From Sabellastarte sp. h YS-2021 (taxonomy: Eukaryota; Annelida; Polychaeta; Sabellida; Sabellidae): a DNA stretch of 64,000 nucleotides. Positions 1 through 12,223 of this stretch are shown in pieces; positions within the stretch are counted from its first letter, which is position 1, and the number at the start of each line of letters is the position of its first letter. Below the pieces are notes generated by a model. It saw nothing but the letters and a program-made list of their open reading frames with translations. It searched no databases and was not told the DNA's origin. A program made the position numbers and the translations under genes. Location: positions 120,787,530-120,851,529 of the forward strand of contig OZ024931.1 of NCBI GenBank assembly GCA_964017235.1, read 5' to 3'.

Positions 1-853
1 CAATACATTCAATGAAATAAAAGAACTATAATTACAACTACATATCATTTGGTACTTTGGTTCAATACATATACGATCCAAGTCTTTCGAAAGAATTTAA
101 AAGTGAAAGATTAACCATAGCATGGGTGTTTATGGGCATAATGCCAATACAATTTTAAGCTGTTTATACAATTTTAAATTTACTGTGCCACTTTCAGAAT
201 TGCAATGGGAAACGTTTCACAGATTGTTACCGCCAATCTGAAGTATATGATATTCAACTGAGTAAACTCGTTCTGTAGCTGTATCTTCAAGTAACATTTC
301 CGTTAATAAATTTTTATCTCAAACTAATGGGTAAATTGTTTAACAATACCGATATTTATTGTTTTGGAATAGGGCTGTGAATACTGGTGTCTAAAGACGT
401 ATATCAAAATTGCCATTTTAGGTAAACTGTAAAGTTACGCTGCAAATGTTTTAAATAAAGCCTAAAACTAAAGAAATTGGATACCTTTATCTTGCGTTTT
501 TGTAGTTTTCAATGAAAACTGTCATGTTTTGATTTGGTAAAGTTCACTTCCTGCTAGTGGTTTAGGATATGCTAGAACAAAAACAATTTCAGTATCCCAG
601 ATGCGGACTAATTATTTGACAATTTCAGCCCCTTGATATCAGCCGACATCGAAATATTTTTACATTCAATATCCACAAAGCCAAACGATTTACCCACTAC
701 TGAAAACCCCACAGAATTAATATATTTAAGCATACATGAATATCAATCATTTGAACTAGATTGCAAATTGTAACCCATTTGTAAATGAACAGCATCACAC
801 TTTCTCACTTCTTGGAATTTGTATGTGTATGTATGAACTGGTAGACTTTACAT
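1..853. other. Non-coding, no gene recognised
   Basis: AT-rich sequence with stops in all frames and no convincing exon. I see no tRNA-like boxes, tandem repeats or paired inverted repeats here. It could be intergenic or intronic. Confidence 0.5.
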
Positions 854-1282
854 GCAGCTCATGATCAAGGCAGCTTGTGACCAACAACTCGTATACAAAT
901 ACTACATGTACTACCTATAAACAACAATACTTTATAACAATAAAAATTAATTCTGTTTGAATATCAAATACTTGTACACCCAGCTCAGTAATATTAATGA
1001 AGAAATGCGTTGTCAGCCAATTCCATGGGGTTTTCCCGACAATAATTTTCAAATAGTAATGCTGCTTGTAGATCTAGTATTTTATGTAGGAACGTCTATT
1101 TAGATGAAGAATAAATACTTCAAATTCTCACTCACTAATATTCATGTATACGATTATGAGGTCATGGAATTCCGTGGCATATCTCAACAATATTAGTACA
1201 TATAGAAAGGTATTACATGTGGAAGGTAAATGATATCTAGGATACGAGTTGTTGGTCATGAGTTGCCGTGGTCATGAGATGC
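854..1282. mobile_element. Inverted-repeat element (MITE-like)
   Basis: The sequence from 854 (GCAGCTCATGATCAAGGCAG...ACCAACAACTCGTAT) returns inverted and slightly diverged at about 1241-1282. The arms are about 42 bp around a non-coding core. Inside (about 1050-1130) lies a dispersed repeat that recurs at 21140-21220 and, more weakly, near 23890-24010; it is marked by GCTGCTTG, TATTTTATGTA and AAATACTTCAAATT. No clear target duplication was found, so the superfamily is unknown. Confidence 0.5.
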
Positions 1283-1399
1283 TTGTATACCATTGGTAGA
1301 AGTTGTGGTACATGGGTGGACACAAAGATAAATTGGGCATAAAGTCTTCAGAGTCGAGTCCGGCTTATCTTAGTGGTGAACAGTACTGATAGGCACCGT

Positions 1400-2260
1400 A
1401 TTATGACACAAACCTCATCTTAGCACAAAACGGAAGACAGAATATTTATTTTTATATGATTGCCATCAATAAAACCCGTACACTTCCGTCTACCAAATAC
1501 GGCAGTAGTAGTGACCACGGAAATAATTAAAATATCTTTGTCAATTTCCGTATGCATATTGCTCCAAGCTGGGATGCAGATTTCTAGTACAAATTACATT
1601 ATCATCCTTTAAAAAGGTCTCTAAATAATGTTTAGTTTTGACTTAATGTTCTAAAAATACATTTATAATTTCTGCTTGTGTCAATTCATATTTTTATTAA
1701 TAGAAATCCATGATATTAAACAGGCAATAACTGCAAATAAGGATTTTATGTCCACGGTGTGCAAAGTTATGGCAGGGAGCAGTAAATAAGTAAATTGCAC
1801 AAAATAAATAAAGAAATATTTTGAAAAGCTTTGTTTAAGCATATTCTGTTATTTAATTTTGTTTTTTACTGCTTCCTGCCATGACTTGGCACAACTTCAA
1901 CACAAAAACCTAATTTTTGCGTGTAAGTGTAATTTCATAGATTTCTTTCTGTTAAAATATGCTTCGACGTAAGTGCAAGTTATAAAAGTATATTACTGAC
2001 ATAAAGTACACAAAATAAACCGTTTAGAATCGTTTTTAAGGGCTGATAATATAATTTCTACTAGAAATCAGCATCCCAATTTGTGACAATTTGCATACAG
2101 AAATCGCCGGATATTTTAATTATTTCACTCCCTTATTTGGTAGGCGGAAGTGCACAAATTTTACTGATGACAATCCAGTATTATAAAGACCGGAAGTGCG
2201 TAGTGAACGAAAACCTGTCTGTGCGCATAGAATCAGTGGGCGTAAAACATGCGATCACCG
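1400..2260. repeat. Long fold-back repeat, arms about 400 bp
   Basis: Read from the centre near 1825, the two sides are diverged reverse complements. Paired landmarks are TACTAGAAATCTGCATCCCA (reverse strand, about 1570) with CTAGAAATCAGCATCCCAAT (about 2060), TATTTGGTAGACGGAAGTG (reverse strand, about 1490) with TTATTTGGTAGGCGGAAGTG (about 2134), and the tight inner pair around GGCAGGGAGCAGTAAAT (1771) and TACTGCTTCCTGCCATG (1867). One arm recurs alone at about 51310-51460. Non-coding; probably an old fold-back transposon. Confidence 0.6.
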
Positions 2261-2573
2261 CCCGCTAAAAAATGGGAGTGCTGTTTTGAATTTTTCGATT
2301 GTATGTTGGTAGTAAAATTGTCTGCTTTTACGAGAGCGATCATGCATTCAAAACAATATGGTGGCGTCCTTGTTCATGTCACCTCATAAAAATAGGGCAT
2401 GGCTGCGGTACGGTAAAACCGTTCTGTAGAAAATATGCTACAGTACGGATTGCCGCACTCGAGAACTTTGTCTTGAGTGTGGCTTACAGTAAAATTTGTT
2501 TTCATTGGTTAATTAAATTAATCACATTGGCAGACGAAAAGTAGAGTGGTTGACTGGATCTCCTGTTTGTAAA

Positions 2574-3340
2574 ACATGGCTAGAAACCAAATCGTGGCCT
2601 CATATTTCACTTACATAGTCTTTAAGGCTGCAACGATTCTTCGGTTACTCGGAAACGAAACGATTCAGTTCAATACTCGAGTCAAGAAAAGTGAACCGGC
2701 TATTCGAAAACAACTAAAAATAGACGTAAAATCTACTGCAAAATTATTTTTTTTCTTTAAATATGTGAATATATTTATATATTTTACTAATATAAGGTGT
2801 TTCCCTTTCAGTTTTTTATATTTTAAGCATTTGCAAACTTAATTGTATGTGCAACAATGTTTTTAATAGACGGCAATTTTATATAACGTATTTCGAAGAC
2901 GCCTCAAATCTTGCAATATAAAAATGGATAAAAGTTTCTTATATTTTGCATTATAAATGCGTCTTTTCCCCAAAATTCAATAAATTATCAAAATTCTTTC
3001 CTATTGTGTGCCTTTTGACCATTTTATAAGGCGTGGTATATCAAAATATGATGCAGTTTATTTCGCGGGCGATAATCAAGCGAATAACCGAGTCCGAGTC
3101 GGTTCTTCTAAAACGAGTAATCGAGGCGCATTTTCGGGCTCGCTTGCAGCCCTAATAGTCTTTGTGTGCAAGTACCAGCATTCGATATTTAATTGTAAAA
3201 TATTGATAGAAAACTTCAACACTTGGTGCAGTAAAATGGTAGAAAATCCATCGTGGCCTCATATTTTCTTAAGTCTGCGTGTGTACAATTATGTACTAGC
3301 ATTTGATATTTTATTTCTAAAATATTGCTCAATTTTCTAT
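2574..3340 (+). repeat. Old tandem duplication split by a MITE
   Basis: A unit containing CATGGCTAGAAACCAAATCG, CGTGGCCTCATATTTC and GCATTCGATATTTAATTGTAAAATATTG is interrupted at 2622. It resumes at 3163 and repeats once at about 3234-3340 (AATGGTAGAAAATCC, CGTGGCCTCATATTTTC, GCATTTGATATTTTATTTCTAAAATATTG). Removing the inserted MITE leaves two diverged copies of about 120 bp. Not coding. Confidence 0.55.
2623..3154. mobile_element. hAT-like MITE with 8-bp target duplication
   Basis: 532-bp non-coding element. Its ends TAAGGCTGCAA and TTGCAGCCCTA are imperfect terminal inverted repeats. It is flanked by identical 8-bp copies of ATAGTCTT (2615-2622 and 3155-3162). An 8-bp duplication is the hallmark of hAT transposons. 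The subterminal parts (CTCGGAAACGAAACGATTC; GCGAATAACCGAGTCCGAG) resemble the element at 17766-18124, so the two are probably one family. No transposase is present. Confidence 0.75.
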
Positions 3341-3451
3341 TTCTAAAATATAGAAACCTCCATATCTCTCCATTAGATGTTTTGGACACCAGCTTGAACC
3401 GCATTCTAGTTAATTTACTGTAATATGGCAAATGAATGCAACCGTACTGTA

Positions 3452-3668
3452 GTGGTGGTGGACCAATTCACGACTGTGTACCTATTCACGCCCACCCTCA
3501 ATTTTCTTAAAGATTCATAGTTTTTCATAGAAAAGATGTTTACCACATCATAGATAATTATCAAATTGATCATATACATTCATAATTTATTGTGTAACTG
3601 TGATTGTTTTGGAGAAATTTAGGGGTGGGCGTGAATGGGTACACGGGCGTGAACTGGTCCACCACCTC
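3452..3668. mobile_element. Tc1/mariner-type MITE (TA flanks)
   Basis: 217-bp element with near-perfect terminal inverted repeats of about 50 bp: left GTGGTGGTGGACCAATTCAC, right the complement of GAGGTGGTGGACCAGTTCAC. It is flanked by TA on both sides (3450-3451, 3669-3670), as in Tc1/mariner-type insertions. No coding capacity. It abuts the first 133-bp satellite monomer and so marks the array edge. Confidence 0.7.
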
Positions 3669-3670
3669 TA

Positions 3671-6600
3671 GAATTTCATGTGAAAGCTCTCCCAAAAGTA
3701 GGTGAATGAGTTATTTGAGAAAAATTGGCTATCTGCAATACTTTTAGAGATAATTAGCATTTACTCATTTTGAGCAGGTGAGTAATTAGCTATGGGTCTG
3801 AAACTTCACCAAGTGAAAGCTCTCCTAAAAGTAGGTGAATGAGTTATTTGACAAAAAATGGCTATCTGCAATCCTTTTAGAGATAATTAGCATTTACTCA
3901 TTTTGAGTAGGTGAGTAATTAGCTACAGGTCTGAAACTTCACCAAGTGAAAGCTCTCCCAATAGTAGGTGAATGAGTTATTTGAGAAAAATTGGCTATCT
4001 GCAATACTTTTAGAGATAATTAGCATTTACTCATTTTGAGTAGGTGAGTAATTAGCTATGGGTCTGAAATTTCACCATGTGAAAGCTCTCCCAAAAGTAG
4101 GTGAATGAGTTATCTGAGAAAATTGGCTACCTGCAATACTTTTAGAGATAATTCGTATTTACTCATTTTGAGTAGGTGAGTAATTAGCTACGGATCTGAA
4201 ACTTGACCATGTGAAAGCTCTTCCAAAAGTATGTGAAGGAGTTATTTGAGAAAAATTGGCTACCTGCAATACTTTTAGAGATAATTAGCATTTACTCATT
4301 TTCAGCAGGTGAATAATTAGCTACAGGTCTGAAACTTTACCAAGTGAAAGCTCTCCCAAAAGTAGATGAACGAGTTATTTGAGAAAAGTTGTCTATCTGC
4401 AATAATTTTAGAGATAATTAGCATTTACTCATTTTGAGTAGGTGAGTAATTAGCTACGGATCTGAAACTTCACCATGTGAAAGCTCTTCCAAAAGTACCT
4501 GAAGGAGTTATTTGAGAAAAATTGGCTTTTGCAATACTTTTAGAGATAATTAGCATTTACTCATTTTCAGCAGGTGAATAACTAGCTACGGGTCTGAAAC
4601 TTCACGAAGTGAAAGCTCTCTCAAAAGTAGGTGAATGAGTTATTTGAGAAAAATTGGCTATCTGCAATACTTTTAGAGATAATTAGCATTTACTCATTTT
4701 GAGTAGGTGAATAATTAGCTACAGGTCTGAAACTTCACCAAGTGAAAGCTCTCTCAAAAGTAGGTGAATGAGTTATTTGAGAAAAATTGGCTATCTGCAA
4801 TACTTTTAGAGATGATTCGCATTTACTCATTTTGAGCAGGTGAGTAATTAGCTATGGGTCTGAAACTTCACCAAGTGAAAGCTCTTCCAAAAGTAGGTGA
4901 ATGAGTTATTTGAGAAAAATTGGCTATCTGCAATACTTTTACAGATAATTTGCATTTACTCATTTTGAGTAGGTGAATAATTAGCTACAGGTCTGAAACT
5001 TCAAGTGAAAGCTCTCTCAAAAGTAGGTGAATGAGTTATTTGAGAAAAATTGGCTATCTGCAATACTTTTAGAGATAATTCACATTTACTCATTTTGAGT
5101 AGGTGAGTAATTATCTACGGGTCTGAAACTTGACCAAGTGAAAGCTCTCCCAAAAGTAGGTGAATGAGTTATTTGAGAAAAATTGGCTATCTGCAATACT
5201 TTTAGAGATAATTAGCATTTACTCATTTTGAGTAATTAGCTACGGGTCTGAAACTTGACCATGTGAAAGCTCTTCCAAAAGTAGGTGAATGAGTTGAGAA
5301 AAATTGGCTATCTGCAATACTTTTAGAGATAATTCACATTTACTCATTTTGAGTAGGCGAGTAATTAGCTAAGGGTCTGAAACTTCACCAAGTGAAAGCT
5401 CTCTCAAAAGTAGGTGAATGAGTTATTTGAGAAAAATTGGCTATCTGCAATACTTTTAGAGATAATTAGCATTTACTCATTTTGAGCAGGTGAGTAATTA
5501 GCTATGGGTCTGAAACTTCACCAAGTGAAAGCTCTCCTAAAAGTAGGTGAATGAGTTATTTGACAAAAAATGGCTATCTGCAATCCTTTTAGAGATAATT
5601 AGCATTTACTCATTTTGAGTAGGTGAGTAATTAGCTACAGGTCTGAAACTTCACCAAGTGAAAGCTCTCCCAAAAGTAGGTGAATGAGTTATATGAGAAA
5701 AATTGGCTATCCGCAATACTTTTAGAGATAATTAGCATTTACTCATTTTGAGTAGGTGAACAATTAGCTACGGGTCTGAAACTTCACCAAGTGAAAGCTC
5801 TCCCAATAGTAGGTGAATGAGTTATTTGAGAAAAATTGGCTATCTGCAATACTTTTAGAGATAATTAGCATTTACTCATTTTGAGTAGGTGAATAATTAG
5901 CTATGGGTCTGAAATTTCACCATGTGAAAGCTCTCCCAAAAGTAGGTGAATGAGTTATCTGAGAAAATTGGCTATCTGCAATACTTTTAGAGATAATTCA
6001 TATTTACTCATTTTGAGTAGGTGAGTAATTAGCTACGGATCTGAAACTTGACCATGTGAAAGCTCTTCCAAAAGTATGTGAAGGAGTTATTTGAGAAAAA
6101 TTGGCTACCTGCAATACTTTTAGAGATAATTAGCATTTACTCATTTTCAGCAGGTGAATAATTAGCTACAGGTCTGAAACTTTACCAAGTGAAAGCTCTC
6201 CCAAAACTAGATGAACGAGTTATTTGAGAAAAGTTGTCTATCTGCAATAATTTTAGAGATAATTAGCATTTACTCATTTTGAGTAGGTGAGTAATTAGCT
6301 ACGGATCTGAAACTTCACCATGTGAAAGCTCTTCCAAAAGTACCTGAAGGAGTTATTTGAGAAAAATTGGCTACCTGCAATACTTTTAGAGATAATTAGC
6401 ATTTACTCATTTTCAGCAGGTGAATAACTAGCTACGGGTCTGAAACTTCACGAAGTGAAAGCTCTCTCAAAAGTAGGTGAATGAGTTATTTGAGAAAAAT
6501 TGGCTATCTGCAATACTTTTAGAGATAATTAGCATTTACTCATTTTGAGTAGGTGAATAATTAGCTACAGGTCTGAAACTTCACCAAGTGAAAGCTCTCT

Positions 6601-7057
6601 CAAAAGTAGGTGAATGAGTTATTTGAGAAAAATTGGCTATCTGCAATACTTTTAGAGATGATTCGCATTTACTCATTTTGAGCAGGTGAGTAATTAGCTA
6701 CAGGTCTGAAACTTCACCAAGTGAAAGCTCTTCCAAAAGTAGGTGAATGAGTTATTTGAGAAAAATTGGCTATCTGCAATACTTTTACAGATAATTTGCA
6801 TTTACTCATTTTGAGTAGGTGAATAATTAGCTACAGGTCTGAAACTTCAAGTGAAAGCTCTCTCAAAAGTAGGTGAATGAGTTATTTGAGAAAAATTGGC
6901 TATCTGCAATACTTTTAGAGATAATTCGCATTTACTCATTTTGAGTAGGTGAGTAATTAGCTACAGGTCTGAAACTTGACCAAGTGAAAGCTCTCCCAAA
7001 AGTAGGTGAATGAGTTATTTGAGAAAAATTGGCTATCTGCAATACTTTTAGAGATAA
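3671..7057 (+). repeat. 133-bp satellite array, block 1
   Basis: About 25 head-to-tail monomers. The monomer starts are 133 bp apart (GTGAAAGC at 3680, 3813, 3946). Landmarks in order are GTGAAAGCTCTCCCAAAAGT, GAGTTATTTGAGAAAAATTG, GCAATACTTTTAGAGATAAT, TTTACTCATTTTGAG and ATTAGCTA..GGTCTGAAAC. Variant monomers recur 1712 bp and then 1845 bp apart (for example TTTGACAAAAAATGG at 3848 and 5560; CCCAATAGTAGG at 3957 and 5802). So a block of about 13 monomers was duplicated and one copy gained a monomer. Not coding. Confidence 0.95.
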
Positions 7058-7559
7058 CTAGAGGATCGCTCGCAAAAAAAAAGATAATGTTTTTGCATAG
7101 CAAAAACAAAGCGTCCCGAAAAGGATATAAAGGTGAGTGCTAAAGTATTAAGAAAATGCTTCGTTTCTAGCCTTATACTGTTGTGGCAACCAAAGTCAGC
7201 GCAGTCTGCTCTATCTAGCACGGTTTTCACGATATAAGCATTTTTGTGTTTTGCAAAAAATAAAAAAATTAAAAATGTCTGCTATATTTGGCGAGACAAA
7301 AATATTTTGAAAATTGGCATGGCTACTCTGCAGAGATACCCAGCAGGTCCCAAATTTTGTTGAGTTCGCTCCATATAGCACAGTTTTCGAGATATAAGCA
7401 TTTTTGTGTTTTGCAAAAACTTTGAAAATTCAAAATGGCCACCATTTTTGGGGAGACAAAAATTTTTGTCAAGACCACTGCCGTGGTGTGTATCTCCCGC
7501 CGAGCATTAAAGCAGAAGAAATAGCTTTTCCGAGATATTCACAATTTTTCATTTTCGTG
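7058..7559 (+). repeat. Insert with two decayed 169-bp repeat units
   Basis: The satellite register breaks at GAGATAA (7057) and resumes near 7560. Between lie two degraded copies of the unit found intact at 10247-11015, with the landmarks ATATAAGCATTTTTGTGTTT, TTCAAAATGGCCACCATTTT and GGCATGGCTACTCTGCAG. Because the two satellite edges do not fit together, this looks like an array boundary or recombination product rather than a clean insertion. Confidence 0.7.
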
Positions 7560-10246
7560 TGTGAAAGGTCTTCCAAAAGTAGGTGAATGAGTTATTTGAG
7601 AAAAATTGGCTATCTGCAATACTATTAAGAGATAATTCACATTTACTCATTTTGAGTAGGTGAATAATTATCTATGGGTCTGAAACTTCACCAAGTGAAA
7701 GCTCTCCCAAAAGTAGGTGAATGAGTTATTTGAGAAAAATTGGCTATCTGCAATACTTTTAGAGATAATTCGCATTTACTCATTTTGAGTAGGTGAGTAA
7801 TTAGCTATGGGTCTGAAACTTCACCATGTGAAAGCTCTCCCACAAGTAGATGAATGAGTATTTGATAAAAATTGGGTATCCGCAATACTTTTACAGACAA
7901 TTAGCATTTACTCATTTTGAGTAGGTGAATAAATAGCTATGGGTCTGAAACTTCACAGAGTGAAAGCTCTCCCAAAAGTAGGTGAATGAGTTATTTGAGA
8001 AAAATTGGCTATCTGCAATACTTTTAGAGATAATTCACATTTACTCATTTTGAGTAGGTGAATAAATAGCTATGGGTCTGAAACTTCACCAAGTGAAAGC
8101 TGTGCCAAAAGTAGGTGAATGAGTTATTTGAGAAAAATTGGCTATCTGCAATACTTTTAGAGATAATTCGCATTTACTCATTTTGAGTAGGTGAGTAATT
8201 AGCTATGGGTCTGAAACTTCACCAAGTGAAAGCTCTCCCAAAAGTAGGTGAATGAGTTATTTGAGAAAAATTGGCTATCTGCAATACTTTTAGAGATAAT
8301 TCGCATTTACTCATTTTGAGTAGACGAGTAATTAGGTATGGGTCTGAAACTTCACCAAGTGAAAGCTCTCCCAAAAGTAGGTGAATGATTAATTTGAGAA
8401 AAATTGGCTATCTGCAATACTTTTCGAGATAATTCGCATTTACTCATTTTGAGTAGGTGAATAAATAGCTATGGGTCTGAAACTTCACCAAGTGAAAGCT
8501 GTGCCAAAAGTAGGTGAATGAGTTATTTGAGAAAAATTGGCTATCTGCAATACTTTTACAGATAATTCGCATTTACTCATTTTGAGTAGGTGAGTAATTA
8601 GCTATGGGTCTGAAACTTCACAGAGTGAAAGCTCTCCCAAAAGTAGGTGAATGAGTTATTTGACAAAAATTGGCTATCTGCAATACTTTTAGAGATAATT
8701 CGCATTTACTCATTTTGAGTAGACGAGTAATTAGCTATGGGTCTGAAACTTCACCAAGTGAAAGCTCTCCCGAAAGTAGGTGAATGAGTTATTTGAGAAA
8801 AATTGGCTATCTGCAATACTTTTAGAGATAATTCCCATTTACTCATTTTGAGTAGGTGAGTAATTAGCTATGGGTCTGAAACTTCACAGAGTGAAAGCTC
8901 TCCCAAAAGTAGGTGAATGAGTTATTTGACAAAAATTGGCTATCTGCAATACTTTTAGAGATAATTCGCATTTACTCATTTTGAGTAGACGAGTAATTAG
9001 CTATGGGTCTGAAACTTCACCAAGTGAAAGCTCTCCCGAAAGTAGGTGAATGAGTTATTTGAGAAAAATTGGCTATCTGCAATACTTTTAGAGATAATTC
9101 GCATTTACTCATTTTGAGTAGGTGAGTAATTAGCTATGGGTCTGAAACTTCACGAAGTGAAAGCTCTCCCAAAAGTAGGTGAATGAGTTATTTGAGAAAA
9201 ATTGGCTATCTGCAATACTTTTAGAGATAATTCGCATTTACTCATTTTGAGTAGACGAGTAATTAGCTATGAGTCTGAAACTTCACCAAGTGAAAGCTCT
9301 CCCAAAAGTAGGTGAATGATTAATTTGAGAAAAATTGGCTATCTGCAATACTTTTCGAGATAATTCGCATTTACTCATTTTGAGTAGGTGAGTAATTAGC
9401 TATGGGTCTGAAACTTCACCAAGTGAAAGCTCTCCCAAAAGTAGGTGAATGAGTTATTTGAGAAAAATTGGCTATCTGCAATACTTTTAGAGATAATTTG
9501 CATTTACTCATTTTGAGTAGACGAGTAATTAGCTATGAGTCTGAAACTTCACCAAGTGAAAGCTCTCCCAAAAGTAGGTGAATGATTAATTTGAGAAAAA
9601 TTGGCTATCTGCAATACTTTTCGAGATAATTCGCATTTACTCATTTTGAGTAGGTGAGTAATTAGCTATGGGTCTGAAACTTCACCAAGTGAAAGCTCTC
9701 CCAAAAGTAGGTGAATGAGTTATTTGAGAAAAATTGGCTATCTGCAATACTTTTAGAGATAATTTGCATTTACTCATTTTGAGTAGGTGAGTAATTAGCT
9801 ATGGGTCTGAAACTTCACAGAGTGAAAGCTCTCCCAAAAGTAGGTGAATGAGTTATTTGAGAAAAATTGGCTATCTGCAATACTTTTAGAGATAATTTGC
9901 ATTTACTCATTTTGAGTAGGTGAGTAATTAGCTATGGGTCTGAAACTTCACCAAGTGAAAGCTCTCCCAAAAGTAGGTGAATGAGTTATTTGAGAAAAAT
10001 TGGCTATCTGCAATACTTTTAGAGATAATTTGCATTTACTCATTTTGAGTAGGTGAGTAATTAGCTATGGGTCTGAAACTTCACAGAGTGAAAGCTCTCC
10101 CAAAAGTAGGTGAATGAGTTATTTGAGAAAAATTGGCTATCTGCAATACTTTTAGAGATAATTCGCATTTACTCATTTTGAGTAGGTGAGTAATTAGCTA
10201 TGGGTCTGAAACTTCACCAAGTGAAAGCTCTCCCAAAAGTAGGTGA
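7560..10246 (+). repeat. 133-bp satellite array, block 2
   Basis: About 20 monomers of the same 133-bp unit and orientation as 3671-7057 but more homogeneous, dominated by the GCTATGGGTCTGAAACTTCAC variant. Local block copies are visible: AGCTGTGCCAAAAG recurs 3 monomers apart (about 8099 and 8498), and the GAGTAATTAGCTATGAGTCTG variant recurs 2 monomers apart (about 9258, 9524). No coding potential. It ends abruptly at AGGTGA (10246), where the 169-bp repeat begins. Confidence 0.95.
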
Positions 10247-11015
10247 GATACCATGCGGGTCAAAAATTTCGTCGAAATCGCTCTATCTAGCAGGGTTTTT
10301 GAGATATAAGCATTTTTATGTTTTGCAATTTTTGCGAAAAATTCAAAAATTCAAAATGGCCGCCATTTTTGGCGAGACAAAATTTTTTTGAAAATTGGCA
10401 TGGCTACTCTGCAGATATACCCTGTGGGTCAAAAATTTCGTCGAAATCGCTCTATCTAGCAGGGTTTTCGAGATATAACCATTTTTATGTTTTGCAATTT
10501 TTGCGAAAAATTCGAAAATTCAAAATGGCCGCCATTTTTGGCGAGACAAAATTTTTTTTCAAAATTGGGATAACTACTCTGCAGAGATACCCTGAGGGTC
10601 AAAAATTTCGTCGAAATCGCTCTATCTAGCACGGTTTTCGAGATATAAGCATTTTTGTGTTTTGCAATTTTTGCGAAAATTTCGAAAATTCAAAATGGCC
10701 GCCATTTTTGGCGAGACAAAAATTTTTTGAAAATTGGGAAAAGTACTCCGCAGAGATATCCTGCGGGTCAAAAATTTTGTCGAAATTGCTCTATCTAGCA
10801 CGGTTTTTGAGATATAAGCATTTTTGTGTTTTGCAATTTTTGCGAAAATTTCGAAAATTCAAAATGGCCGCCATTTTGGGCGAGACAAAAATTTTTTGAA
10901 AATTGGGAAAACTACTCCGCAGAGATACCCTGCGGGTCAAAAATTTCGTCGAAATCGCTCTATCTAGCACGGTTTTCGAGATATAAGCATTTTTGTGTTT
11001 TCCTTATTTGGAAAA
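10247..11015 (+). repeat. 169-bp tandem repeat, about 4.5 copies
   Basis: Units are spaced 169-170 bp (TCAAAATGGCCGCCATTTT at 10351, 10520, 10690, 10859). Landmarks are GGGTCAAAAATTTCGTCGAA, CGCTCTATCTAGCACGG, GAGATATAAGCATTTTTGTG and GGCGAGACAAAA. Each unit carries the small palindrome-like core TTTCGTCGAAA. Decayed relatives lie at 7058-7559, in reverse orientation at 34541-35640, and near 39600-40040. The open frames here arise from the repeats and I do not consider them genes. Confidence 0.9.
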
Positions 11016-11387
11016 TTCGTAATGATTAATTAATCATTAATTACTCGGCCATTTCTTGACCAATCAATGCCAAAATCTAATGATTTCCAGATTTTAATAG
11101 AATGAATGTATTTGCCAAGTTTCAGGTGAATTGATAAAATTCCTTTCAAGTTATCATCCGGACAAGCTTCCCCATCGAAAAAAGACATTTTTGGTCATGT
11201 GACCTCTCTGATTGGTTGAAATGTCACTGCAGCATATTCAAAAAAATTCCCCAGGGCTACTGCCTAAACCTGCCAAATTTGAAAAGAATCCGCCTAACGG
11301 TTACAGAGTTATAAGGAAAACAAAATGCGGAGCCGGCGGAGCCAGAAGCTCTCCCATACACAAACAAGCGTCCCTTGCGGGACGCTT
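11016..11387 (+). other. Unique tail ending in a perfect 22-nt hairpin
   Basis: Single-copy-looking sequence that follows the 169-bp repeats and ends in AAGCGTCCC-TTGC-GGGACGCTT (11366-11387), a perfect 9-bp stem. Satellite sequence (AATTAGCATTTACTC) resumes directly after it. The order tandem repeat, tail, terminal hairpin resembles the 3' part of a rolling-circle or other hairpin-ended element. No CTRR end is seen, so I do not name it a Helitron. Confidence 0.5.
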
Positions 11388-11484
11388 AATTAGCATTTAC
11401 TCATTTTGAGTAATTAGCTACGGGTCTGAAACTTGACCATGTGAAAGCTCTTCCAAAAGTAGGTGAATGAATTGAGAAAAATTG
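11388..11484 (+). repeat. 133-bp satellite remnant left of DIRS
   Basis: Part of one monomer. It is the same variant as at 5217-5300, lacking the GTAGGTG segment and TTATT. It ends in GAGAAAAATTG exactly where the DIRS element starts. The other half of the same monomer resumes at 17712 beyond the element. Confidence 0.85.
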
Positions 11485-11524
11485 CAAATTTAATAAGTAA
11501 ATTAAATTTTTATAAGTTAATACC

Positions 11525-11696
11525 CTATCCAATGGACAATAGCTTATCCGGTCGGCGCAGACCGGCCCGCCAAACGTCAGAAAAAGACGTCCTGTGTCTC
11601 CACCGGCTAGGCCGGCCCAGTTCTGTGCACTCGCCAGATGGCGTGTCGTACTTCCTTCCTGTCTAGACAGCGTGACGTCATAGCATCTTTTTCGTT
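11525..11696. repeat. DIRS inverted terminal repeat (element 3' side)
   Basis: 172 bp starting CTATCCAATGGACAATAGCT and ending GCATCTTTTTCGTT. It is the reverse complement of 17524-17695 with no difference that I can see by eye. It contains internal dyads such as CCGGTCGGCGCAGACCGG and CTGTCTAGACAG. Confidence 0.95.
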
Positions 11697-11754
11697 GTCT
11701 AAACCTATTAGACCCCTAGTAAGCTGATAGCGGGGTCGGTGGGAGGGTCTTGTG

Positions 11755-11851
11755 TGTCCATTGGATAGGGTATTAACTTATAAAAATTTAATTTACTTAT
11801 TAAATTTGCAATTTTATTGCGTTAATACATCCTATCCAATGGACAATAGCT
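11755..11851. repeat. DIRS internal complementary region
   Basis: 97 bp. Positions 11755-11808 are the reverse complement of the element's low-coordinate end 11485-11538. Positions 11809-11851 are the reverse complement of its other end 17676-17718. The region therefore spells the two termini joined head to tail. In DIRS-1 type elements this region is thought to template completion of the ends into a circle. It fixes the element boundaries at 11485 and 17718. Confidence 0.95.
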
Positions 11852-12223
11852 GAATAACTACCGCTTGGTAGGCGGGTAAGCTACTAGGGACTAAAACTTG
11901 AACTCTGGTTAGAATAATGACCATTTCTTCCTAAAGCCTGGGTAGACCTTTAAGTCAAAACCCCTTTAAGGCTATGGTCGAATATCATCATCCGGTTATC
12001 CGGAAGGGAACCGTCAGAATCGACCTTGCCCCCCCCCCCCCCTTTTTTTTAACAGACCTGCTCTGAGGTAGGGGAAGAGAGGGATGAGTTCAGTCCCATA
12101 AAATTAAGTCTCCCGGAGAAAATACGTGAGATTTTTTTTTTTTTTTTTTTTGTTTTGCTCCTTAACTATCTGTGCAATATATATACAAATATGTACAAAT
12201 ATTTACATAGGTACAAATCTCCT

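Noticed and set aside
3671-10246. CRISPR-like regular repeats
   Set aside because: The whole 133-bp monomer is repeated with no unique spacers, and the window is eukaryotic.
10200-11029. Overlapping open frames of 60-100 codons with related proteins
   Set aside because: They follow the 169-bp repeat and its near-multiple-of-three offset; there is no domain, splice signal or codon bias.
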